Below are positions 16,846 to 24,345 of a DNA stretch of 64,000 nt, piece by piece. Position 1 is the stretch's first letter. Each line of letters opens with the position of its first letter. Below the pieces are notes generated by a model. It saw only the letters and a program-made list of their open reading frames with translations, did not search any database and was not told the origin of the DNA. The stretch covers positions 1 to 64,000 of the forward strand of contig NZ_BOQP01000035.1 in NCBI RefSeq assembly GCF_018332715.1. Reading direction: 5' to 3'. Both the position numbers and the translations under genes were made by a program. This DNA is from Winogradskya consettensis. Its GTDB lineage: Bacteria > Actinomycetota > Actinomycetes > Mycobacteriales > Micromonosporaceae.

Positions 16846-19800
16846 GTGACGACATGGATGACCCCCGTCGGGGTGGCGTTGATCGTCGGTGGCATCACCA
16901 CGCTCATCGTTTTCCGCCGGGCTCTCTTCGGGCTCGGCCGCACCGAAAACGCGGCCGGCGGCCCCACGGAGCTGGGAGAACATGCCCGGCGCCGCAAGGC
17001 CGACGATCCGCGGGGTGCGGCCCGCCGCACGGAAGGCTCAGCCGCGAACAAACGCGCAGGTTCCGAACCGGTGAGCGGGCCGGACCATGTCGCCACACCC
17101 ATCCGCCAGCGCAACGGCCGCGCAGCAATCGCGATGGCCGGCCCGGTCGTCCCGGGCCCCCGCACCTCCAGGGAACTCTGGCCGACCACGAGCCCCGGCC
17201 CTGCATCATCCGAACGATCAGCAGCTCAGCACCCTTCCCATCCCACCGACCGCACCGAAGGGCAGCCTCCGATGTGGCCTGCGAGCCAACCCGACGAGCA
17301 CTGGACCAACCACCCCGACGAGACCTGGCCGCCTGAGCAGCCCGACGAGGCGTGGACCGAGCCCCAACACCTCGAAACCCCACACATCGAACCCGATCGT
17401 TTCCCCCAGTGGCCGGCCCGCACCAGGCCGGCAGACCCCTCACCGGTCAATCTCTCAGCGACCGAACCGGTCACCCCTCAAGATCCCTTTTCAGTACGCC
17501 CGGAGCGCACCGAATCCCGCCACGGCGACCGAGTCGAAGGCTGGATCCGACCCCACTACCGCGAAGACTCACCATCCGGCGACTACTGGACCCCGATCCC
17601 CGAAACCAGCTACGGCTGGCCAACCCCGGTAGAACGCCTCCCCGAACTCTCCCCCTCCACCCCCGACCACGAATCCGAACCAACCCTCGTAGTCCCCTCC
17701 TGGCCCCCCACAACCCCCAACACCCCCACAGCCACCCCCCACACCCGCCCGCCGTCCTCCACCCCCACCCCGCCCATCCAGCCCCTACCCCAACACCGCC
17801 ACCCCGCCACCCCACCCTCCAGCTACCCGCCCACCTCACCCGCGACCTCCCACTTCCCGTCCGACTCACCCTCAGACCCCGCCTTCCCACCCAGCCCGAC
17901 CACCCCCGCCCGCTACCCCACTGCCTCATCCCCGGCCACCGACCATCCACCGCCCTCTTCTCCGTCCACCTCCTACTCGCCCGGCTCGCCCTTCGACGCC
18001 GGCTACCGCGCAGGTCCGTCTTCAACGGCCGGCTTCACCCCCGGCTCGTCCTGGGAGGCCAGCTCCCCGACCGATTCATCCTGGGAGGCGGGCTCTCCGA
18101 CCAGCCCGTCTTCAGAGGCTGGCTTCACCCCGGGCTCGTCCTCAGAGGCTGGCTTCACCGCCGGTTCGTACCCGGAGGCTGACTTCCCGACCGGCTCGTC
18201 CTCGGTGGCCGGCTACCCGATGGGACCGCTGTCGGATGCCGGGTACCCGGACCGCCCGGACGCCGGATTCTCACCCGGCTCCCCTTCGGCCAGCCGCTAT
18301 CCCACTGATCAATCAGACGACGCGGGTTATCCGGCCGGCCCCGGAAACTCCCGGTTCCCGGCGGACTCCTACTCAGATCCCCGGCACCCGTCCGAACCGT
18401 CCACCGCCAGCCAGAACCTGTCCGGACCGTCCACCGGCAGCCGGAACCCGTCCGCGCCACGCGCCGGCAGCCGGAACCCGTCCGCGCCACCCTTCGGTAC
18501 CCGTCCGCCTGCCGTCCGTCCGCCGGTGGCCACGTCCAGCATCCGTCAACCGATGGACCACCCGCCGGCGAACCGAGGTCCGGCATTCCCCCAGGCCACC
18601 AATCGCCAACCGGTGGCGCCACCGCCGATGAACCGCCCCCCGATGGCCCCGGCTCCCGTCAACCGGGCCCCGGTCGCGCCGCCTCCCGTTTCCCACCGTC
18701 CCGCGGCTACGCCGTACGCCGGTGACTCGCTGCAGAACTCGCCGTCGTCCGGCTTCTTCTCACCCGTCGAGAACGAGATCGCGCAACCCGGCGAGGAGCC
18801 GAAATCGCGATCCACCCGGGCCGACCGTCCCAAGCGCGGTAAGGGCAACGCCGGTAAGCGTGGCCGCAACGCCGCACCCGGGTCCGCCACCGAACCGGAC
18901 CCGACCGGCGAGCCGCGCTCCGAAGAGGAGCAACGACCCCGCGGCGCCAAGGCCAAGCCGCGAACGATCGCAGGCCAGCTCGTACGGCGTACGTTGGGTG
19001 CGGCAGCTCGGTCGAAGCCCATCCCGGACTCACCGCCGGAGGTCGATCCGACCTCTGCGGTGACACCATCCGAGGCAACGCCGCCTTCTGCCGAGAGCAC
19101 CACCGAGCCGGACGCCGCTACGGACAAAAAGCCCGCAGAAGACGTGGCAGCCGAGAAGCCGAAGAGCGAATCAGCCGCGCCGGCGGTCAAGGGCGGTCTC
19201 CCGCAGTGGGCCACCGAGGGCTGGCACGCCCCGAGCTTCGCCCGTCTGGAGCAAGCCCGAAAGGAAGCCCAGGCCACACCACCCGCCGACCCCTCCCCGG
19301 CGCAGCAGCCCGGCCCGGCGTCCCTGCTGCCCCAACCGGCAACAGCCCTGTACCTCCCGCAAGCGGGATCAGCCCCGCACCGCCGCCAGATCACCGCCGT
19401 CCCCCACCCACCCCAGCCCGACGCGGTCCAGCAACCACCCGCGCCGCTCCAGCAACCTCGAACGGGTTCCGCGCGTCAGCACCCCCCGGCCGCCGTAACC
19501 CAGCGCCTCCAGATCAGCCCGGCCCAACTCGGCCGAGCCCTCCAGCGCCCCGACGCCCACCAGGGCACCCAGCCACCCCAGCACCCCACCCCGCCAACCC
19601 ACCCACCCCGGAACCCCCCGCCCGGCCAGGGCGTCCGGAACTCCCCGCCCGGCCAGGGCATCCGCAACATCCCGCCCGGCCAGGCGCCCCGAAGCAATCC
19701 GGTAGGTCAGCCGCCCCGGAATGCTCCATCAGGTCAAGCGTTCAGGAACAATCCGGCAGCTGGTCAGGCGCCGCGGAACGCTCCACCCGGCCAGGGCGGC

Positions 19801-20598
19801 CAAGCACAGTGGAACGGCCCACCCGGCCAGGGAGGCCAAGCGCAGCGGAACGCTCCGGCAGGTCAAGGACAGCGGAACAATGCGACCGGTCAAGGACCCC
19901 GGAACATTCCACCCGGCCAAGCTGACCGGAACATTCCGGCGGGTCAGTCGCCGCGGACCAATCCGGCCGGTCCGGCGTTCAGGAACGCACCAACCGCGTC
20001 GGCACCCTGGGCTGCCCCGGTAGAACCGTCCGAGGGACATGACCAGCACCCGCCGACAGGTGGCGGGTCGATGCACGAGCCCGCCAATGGCAGGCCGATG
20101 CAGCGGCCACCCTACGAAAGGCCGGCTCCCGACAAACAGGCTCACGACAAACAGGCTCACGACGGACAGGGCTACGACAAGCCAGGCTACGACAGGCGGG
20201 ACTACGACAGGCCTGGCTACGACAGGCCGGGCTATGGCAGGCAGGACTTTGGCAGGCAGGACTACGACAGGCCGGCTTACGACGCCGGCCGGGGCAATCC
20301 GGCCGTCTATCGGGATGAGAGCCGCAGTGCTGGCCGGGGGGCGTATTCGGGGCGGGAGGAGAGTGCGGAAGGGCCGATCTGGACTGTGCCGGATCTTCCT
20401 GATGCGGTGCTTCCCGATTTGAGCTGGGCGCCGGGGGAGCCGCCGGTTCGCCGCCAGCGGAGTGCGACCGATGCGCCCACGCAGATGCTGCCGGAGATCG
20501 GGAACCGGGGGCGGCGGCAGGCTGATTCGTCGAGCACGGTTTATGTGAGCCGGCATGCGGCTGATCCGAGTAGTGGGGCCGGTGCCGGGGCTCAGTGA
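16846..20598 (+). CDS. Very large Pro/Ser/Gln-rich membrane-anchored protein of unknown function
   Basis: About 1250 residues. A single hydrophobic helix near the N-terminus (TPVGVALIVGGITTLIVF) is followed by RR and a long, charged, Pro-rich stretch. Several repeat blocks can be read: Ser/Glu/Ala-Gly-Phe units (DNA about 18,020-18,200), SRNPSAP units (18,420-18,490), a PPGQ-plus-RN series (19,600-19,990) and YD[KR]PGYD units (20,170-20,290). Two short conserved-looking islands stand out: GGLPQWATEGWHAPSFARL around residue 790 and VPDLPDAVLPDLSWAPG near the end. No enzyme domain is seen. The start could also be GTG 16807. Topology suggests a surface or cytosolic scaffold tethered to the membrane. 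It lies between the carboxyltransferase gene and birA. Confidence 0.7.
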   Translation: MTTWMTPVGVALIVGGITTLIVFRRALFGLGRTENAAGGPTELGEHARRRKADDPRGAARRTEGSAANKRAGSEPVSGPDHVATPIRQRNGRAAIAMAGPVVPGPRTSRELWPTTSPGPASSERSAAQHPSHPTDRTEGQPPMWPASQPDEHWTNHPDETWPPEQPDEAWTEPQHLETPHIEPDRFPQWPARTRPADPSPVNLSATEPVTPQDPFSVRPERTESRHGDRVEGWIRPHYREDSPSGDYWTPIPETSYGWPTPVERLPELSPSTPDHESEPTLVVPSWPPTTPNTPTATPHTRPPSSTPTPPIQPLPQHRHPATPPSSYPPTSPATSHFPSDSPSDPAFPPSPTTPARYPTASSPATDHPPPSSPSTSYSPGSPFDAGYRAGPSSTAGFTPGSSWEASSPTDSSWEAGSPTSPSSEAGFTPGSSSEAGFTAGSYPEADFPTGSSSVAGYPMGPLSDAGYPDRPDAGFSPGSPSASRYPTDQSDDAGYPAGPGNSRFPADSYSDPRHPSEPSTASQNLSGPSTGSRNPSAPRAGSRNPSAPPFGTRPPAVRPPVATSSIRQPMDHPPANRGPAFPQATNRQPVAPPPMNRPPMAPAPVNRAPVAPPPVSHRPAATPYAGDSLQNSPSSGFFSPVENEIAQPGEEPKSRSTRADRPKRGKGNAGKRGRNAAPGSATEPDPTGEPRSEEEQRPRGAKAKPRTIAGQLVRRTLGAAARSKPIPDSPPEVDPTSAVTPSEATPPSAESTTEPDAATDKKPAEDVAAEKPKSESAAPAVKGGLPQWATEGWHAPSFARLEQARKEAQATPPADPSPAQQPGPASLLPQPATALYLPQAGSAPHRRQITAVPHPPQPDAVQQPPAPLQQPRTGSARQHPPAAVTQRLQISPAQLGRALQRPDAHQGTQPPQHPTPPTHPPRNPPPGQGVRNSPPGQGIRNIPPGQAPRSNPVGQPPRNAPSGQAFRNNPAAGQAPRNAPPGQGGQAQWNGPPGQGGQAQRNAPAGQGQRNNATGQGPRNIPPGQADRNIPAGQSPRTNPAGPAFRNAPTASAPWAAPVEPSEGHDQHPPTGGGSMHEPANGRPMQRPPYERPAPDKQAHDKQAHDGQGYDKPGYDRRDYDRPGYDRPGYGRQDFGRQDYDRPAYDAGRGNPAVYRDESRSAGRGAYSGREESAEGPIWTVPDLPDAVLPDLSWAPGEPPVRRQRSATDAPTQMLPEIGNRGRRQADSSSTVYVSRHAADPSSGAGAGAQ

Positions 20599-20624
20599 AA
20601 GTGCTGGCCGGATAGGGTGAGGGA

Positions 20625-21491
20625 ATGGTTTCCTCGCCCTATTCCGACCTTACTCGGCCGCCTCTGGGCGTCCGGGCTCTGCAACGGGCTCTGGTTGTTC
20701 CGGGTGGGGTCTGGCAGCGCCTTGATGTGGTGGGGGAGACCGGGTCCACCAATGCCGATGCTGCGCGGGCTGCGCTCGATGGGGTGGCTGAGGGGCTTGT
20801 TGTTGTTGCTGAGCAGCAGGTTTCCGGGCGGGGGCGGCGGGACAGGCAGTGGGTTTCGCCGGCTCGGGCGGGGTTGACGCTGAGTGTCGTGTTCCGGCCG
20901 GGGGTCGCTGTCGCGGAAAGAGACTGGCCGGCCGCGCCGCAGCGCACGTGGGGCTGGTTGCCGCTGCTCGCGGGGGTGGCGCTGCGGGAGGCCGTGCAGC
21001 GCGTCGCCGAGGTGGACGCCGGCCTGAAATGGCCCAACGATCTTCTGACGAGAAGCGACACCGCGTGGGGGAAAGCGGCCGGGATTCTGGCTGAGGTCTC
21101 GGGGGATGCCGTGGTGGTCGGGATCGGGCTGAATGTCAGCACCCGGTCCGAGGAGTTGCCGGAGACCAACGGGATGCCGGCGACCTCGTTGCTGCTGTCC
21201 GGCGCGAAGAGCACCGACCGTGACCCGCTGTTGCGTGCCCTGCTGCGTAGTTTCGGCCAGTGGTACACGGGCTGGCGGGAGGCCGGTGGCGACGCGGAGA
21301 TGTGCGGGCTGCTCGCTGCTTATCGAGAGGGGTGCGCCACGATCGGCCGGGAGGTCCGGGTGCTGCTTCCGGATGGCGGCGAGCTGGTCGGCACGGCTGC
21401 GGATGTCGATTCCGACGGGCAACTGATCGTTCGTACGGTTACGGGCTCCGAGCGGCGTGTGTCGGCTGGGGACGTCCTGCACGTACGCTGA
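20625..21491 (+). CDS. birA: Biotin--[acyl-CoA carboxylase] ligase
   Basis: 288 residues. The biotin protein ligase catalytic domain shows ETGSTNADA, the ATP/biotin loop GRGRRDRQW, KWPNDLL and GIGLNV, and the C-terminal SH3-like domain ends RVSAGDVLHVR. There is no N-terminal DNA-binding domain, so it is a monofunctional ligase and not a repressor. It attaches biotin to the EAMKME lysine of the carboxylase alpha subunit encoded in this window. The ribosome binding site GGTGAGGGA precedes the ATG, 26 bases after the previous stop. The PH-domain gene follows four bases later. Confidence 0.93.
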   Translation: MVSSPYSDLTRPPLGVRALQRALVVPGGVWQRLDVVGETGSTNADAARAALDGVAEGLVVVAEQQVSGRGRRDRQWVSPARAGLTLSVVFRPGVAVAERDWPAAPQRTWGWLPLLAGVALREAVQRVAEVDAGLKWPNDLLTRSDTAWGKAAGILAEVSGDAVVVGIGLNVSTRSEELPETNGMPATSLLLSGAKSTDRDPLLRALLRSFGQWYTGWREAGGDAEMCGLLAAYREGCATIGREVRVLLPDGGELVGTAADVDSDGQLIVRTVTGSERRVSAGDVLHVR

Positions 21492-21495
21492 GGCC

Positions 21496-22104
21496 GTGCC
21501 TTTTCCGGACGACGTCCTGACCGATGAGGAGGAGGTCGTCCTCCATCTTCACCCGCATGCGCGGGCCGCGGTGCTGCCGATCGTGGTGCTGGCCGCCGCC
21601 CTGGCCGTGATGATCATGGTGTGGGTGATGTTGCCGCCGAACACCGGTGGGCTGATCGGCGTCTGCGTGGTCGGCGCGGTGGCGTTCTACGTGGCCGTTC
21701 GGCGCGGGGTGTGGCCGTTACTGGTGTGGCGGACGACCCATTACGTGATCACCGATGAGCGGATCCTGCTGCAGGACGGGGTCGTGGCCCGGGAGCGGCG
21801 GGATCTGCCGCTCAACCGGATCAACGACCACGTTGCCACCCAGTCCCTGCTGGACCGGATGCTGGGGTGCGGGACGCTCACCGTGGATTCGATCGGGGAG
21901 CGCTCCGCCGTGCTCGCGTCGGTGCCTCGGGTGCAGCAGGTGCAGACGACGCTCTACGGACTCATCGAGACCGACCGCGAGCTGCGGCCGGACGACGACG
22001 ACGAAGCGGAAGTGCGGGAGGAACCGGTGGTCACACAGCGCGGCGTTGCGCGTCGATCTCCTGGGCGATCTCCGCGTCCAAGCGGCCCTCCGACTCGGCG
22101 CTGA
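21496..22104 (+). CDS. Bacterial PH-domain membrane protein
   Basis: 202 residues: two close membrane helices (AAVLPIVVLAAALAVMIMVW and GLIGVCVVGAVAFYVAV) followed by a bacterial PH (bPH2/YdbT-like) domain, with YVITDERILLQDGVV, RDLPLNRINDH and GTLTVDSIGERS. The C-terminal 40 residues are charged and disordered. GTG at 21496 was chosen as it follows the birA stop directly. The gene is placed beside birA in many actinobacteria, but the role is not established. Its last 74 bases overlap the 3' end of the convergent GtrA gene. Confidence 0.82.
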   Translation: MPFPDDVLTDEEEVVLHLHPHARAAVLPIVVLAAALAVMIMVWVMLPPNTGGLIGVCVVGAVAFYVAVRRGVWPLLVWRTTHYVITDERILLQDGVVARERRDLPLNRINDHVATQSLLDRMLGCGTLTVDSIGERSAVLASVPRVQQVQTTLYGLIETDRELRPDDDDEAEVREEPVVTQRGVARRSPGRSPRPSGPPTRR

Positions 22105-22594
22105 GCTCGGCCAGACCGGCTGCGACGTCCATGCCGGCGACGCTGGCCTCGTGACCGTCGACCGCGGGCTTGAGGAAGACGAACGTCCGGTAGGCCCAGA
22201 AGCGGAACACCGTGGCGACCGCGATGCCGAGCAGGGTGACGCCCATGAACAGGACGGCGTCCTTCTCCTCGCTGAGACCGAAACCGTACTTACCGATGCC
22301 GACGGCGCCTGACTGGATCACCATGCCCGCGAGGTTGAAGCCGAAGAACAGCGTGTATTCGCGGCGCAACGCGGTGCGGGTGTGGTTGCGGTAGGTCCAG
22401 AAGCGGTTGGCGAGGTAGGCCAGCGTTGTCGTGACGACGGTGGCGATGATGCTCGCCTTCACGGCGCCGATGGGCAGCAGTGCCCAGGTGATCGCCATGT
22501 AGAGGAGCGTGTTCGCTGCACCGATAACGCCGAACGCCAGTGCCTCGGGGGCGAGGTGGCGGAGGCGTTCCGACAGCGGGCGGGCTGAAGGCAT
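22031..22594 (-). CDS. GtrA family membrane protein
   Basis: 187 residues with four hydrophobic helices and the GtrA pattern: LAFGVIGAANTLLYMAITWALL, FWTYRN after helix 2, and FRFWAYRTFVF after helix 4. GtrA proteins are thought to move polyprenyl-phosphate-linked sugars for cell-surface glycosylation. The C-terminal 40 residues are acidic and hydrophilic and overlap the end of the convergent PH-domain gene by 74 bases. A second GtrA gene lies just upstream on the same strand, so they may act as a pair. Confidence 0.87.
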   Translation of the reverse strand: MPSARPLSERLRHLAPEALAFGVIGAANTLLYMAITWALLPIGAVKASIIATVVTTTLAYLANRFWTYRNHTRTALRREYTLFFGFNLAGMVIQSGAVGIGKYGFGLSEEKDAVLFMGVTLLGIAVATVFRFWAYRTFVFLKPAVDGHEASVAGMDVAAGLAELSAESEGRLDAEIAQEIDAQRRAV

Positions 22595-22656
22595 TGGGCA
22601 ACCTTAAGGGGGGAAGGGATAAGACGACGAACCGAACCGGAAGCTGGGGTTCGTCG

Positions 22657-23223
22657 TCACATTCGCCGGACGGCGCTCGGCGCCGTCTTGTGGGTGGGGC
22701 GCGTCGCCATCTTCGCGGCCGGCGGGGCCGGGTCTGCAGGGGCGGCCGCGGGGGCCGGAGCCGGGACCGGGGCCTCGCCGAAAACGAAGCGGCGGTACGA
22801 CCAGAATCGGAAAAGGGTGCCCACGGCGGTGCCGACCAGCTGGCCGGAGATGTTGTCCGCGAGCGGGGTCTGGAACTCGGGCCAGATGGAGCCGAGCCCG
22901 TAGTGGCTGATCGCCAGGCAGGCCAGGCCGATGCCCAGGCCGACGCCGTTGAGCAGGAAGAACACGGTGTACTGGCGGGCCATGCCGGTGTGCTCGCGGT
23001 GCCGCCAGGTCCAGTATCGGTTGCCGGCGAAGGCCACGGACGTGGCGATCAGGGTGGAGCCGGTCTTGGCGAGCAGCGACTCGGCGCCGGTCTGCAGCAG
23101 CACGTTGAAGATGACGAGGTCGATGGCGAACGCGATGCCGCCGACGGTGCCGAATTTGCCGACCTCGCGCACCAAAGCCCCGAAGCGTGCCCGCAGAGCG
23201 GGCAGGATCGTGGCAGCAGGCAC
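22657..23223 (-). CDS. GtrA family membrane protein
   Basis: About 188 residues. GtrA domain: KFGTVGGIAFAIDLVIFNVLL, RYWTWRH after helix 2, and FRFWSYRRFVF after helix 4; then a Pro/Ala-rich tail. The start is uncertain: GTG 23223 is used, with GTG 23250 or an initiation at 23295 overlapping the sigma factor stop as alternatives. Same orientation as the preceding sigma factor and the following GtrA gene. Shares the aromatic motif after helix 4 with its neighbour (FRFW.YR.FVF), consistent with duplication. Likely role is translocation of a lipid-linked sugar. Confidence 0.85.
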   Translation of the reverse strand: MPAATILPALRARFGALVREVGKFGTVGGIAFAIDLVIFNVLLQTGAESLLAKTGSTLIATSVAFAGNRYWTWRHREHTGMARQYTVFFLLNGVGLGIGLACLAISHYGLGSIWPEFQTPLADNISGQLVGTAVGTLFRFWSYRRFVFGEAPVPAPAPAAAPADPAPPAAKMATRPTHKTAPSAVRRM

Positions 23224-23275
23224 AGCCCCGAGAGTACCGGCGTCAGTCACCCGCTGCTGTTTTCGTGAGCGACTC

Positions 23276-24061
23276 TTAATCCGCGGGGGTCGCATGGTTC
23301 CGTTGTCTGTACGGTCGGTAGTGACGCTGGTTGATTTCGGTCACCTCCGCCAGCCGGGCCCGGCACTCCGCGCACCACGCCACGTGAGCCTCAAGGCGCA
23401 CCGAGTCACGATGCGCGAGCCGGCCCCGGACCCGGCCGCCCAGCCGGTCGCCGACCCAGCGGCACTCGGGCGGGTCGGCCACGGCGACATGCTGCTGGAG
23501 GTAGAGCCGGCGCAAACCCTCACGCGCGCGGTGGGCGAGCACGGCGACGGCGTTGGGGGTCAGGCCGAGCTGTGGTGCCACCTCGGCGGGGCTCGCGCCT
23601 TCTATTTCGGTACGCCAGAGCACGTCACGCCACCTGGCCGGCAACGCGTTGTACGCCCGAGCCGCGTACGTCCGCTCGAGCCGTTCCAGCGCGGGGTCGA
23701 GAAACGGCTGCCCCTCGTCGTACCGGGTCAGGTCATCGGTGAACTCGAGCCGGCGGTCCCGGCGTGCCCGGTGATAGAGGACGTGCCGCAGGGTCGTGTG
23801 CAGGTAGGCCCGGAACGCCACGATGGGACCCCGCCCGGCCCGCAGCGTGGCGAGCACCTTGGCGAACGTCTCGGCGACCAGGTCATCGGCGTCCGAGGGA
23901 TCGGTGACCAGCCCGTAGGCGAACGCGCGCGCCGCCGACCGGTGCCGCTGGTAGAGCAATCCGTAGGCGTCGGTGTTACCCGCCCGCACCGCAGCCAGCA
24001 ACTCGGTGTCAGCGTCATCGGCCGACGAGCCTGACAAGCCCGAGCCTGCCGGGTTCGTCAT
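23276..24061 (-). CDS. ECF sigma factor with fused zinc-finger-like tail
   Basis: 261 residues. Sigma region 2 is visible (RAGNTDAYGLLYQRHRSAARAFAYGLV, DPSDADDLVAETFAKVL) and region 4 (LPARWRDVLWRTEIEGASPAEVAPQLGLTPN split over a helix-turn-helix). After region 4 the protein continues for about 70 residues and holds HVAWCAECRARL, the H-x3-C-x2-C zinc motif of anti-sigma factors. A fused zinc-binding tail could regulate the sigma factor in cis. No separate anti-sigma gene is next to it. Divergent from pckG, with a CebR-like palindrome between. What it controls is unknown. Confidence 0.86.
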   Translation of the reverse strand: MTNPAGSGLSGSSADDADTELLAAVRAGNTDAYGLLYQRHRSAARAFAYGLVTDPSDADDLVAETFAKVLATLRAGRGPIVAFRAYLHTTLRHVLYHRARRDRRLEFTDDLTRYDEGQPFLDPALERLERTYAARAYNALPARWRDVLWRTEIEGASPAEVAPQLGLTPNAVAVLAHRAREGLRRLYLQQHVAVADPPECRWVGDRLGGRVRGRLAHRDSVRLEAHVAWCAECRARLAEVTEINQRHYRPYRQRNHATPAD

Positions 24062-24142
24062 TCCTGCCTCCTGAAGCGGGGGGACCGAGAGGAAAGACCC
24101 AAGTACCAGCCAGCTTATGCCCTTTTGTCCACTTTGTGAAAG

Positions 24143-24156
24143 TGGGAGCGCTCCCT
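24143..24156. promoter_or_regulatory. LacI/CebR-like operator upstream of pckG
   Basis: TGGGAGCGCTCCCT contains the perfect 12-base palindrome GGGAGCGCTCCC (24144-24155). The Streptomyces cellobiose repressor CebR binds TGGGAGCGCTCCCA, which differs only at the last base. It lies 190 bases before pckG and 82 bases before the sigma gene start. Binding is inferred. Nearby, TGTGG-TCTT-CCACA (24218-24231) is a second, smaller inverted repeat. Confidence 0.55.
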
Positions 24157-24345
24157 GCTCAGAGCTGCGCTAGGAAGCGAAGAATCAGTCGCTAATGAGC
24201 ATGACGTCTGAAGATTGTGTGGTCTTCCACAGGATTGGCCGACGAAACCAACGTTTTATCGGCTTAGGCTGACGTGATCCCCGTTACGAGAGGGCCGGAC
24301 AACCGGCCTGATTCGTCACAGGTCATACCGACCGGAGGGAATCAC

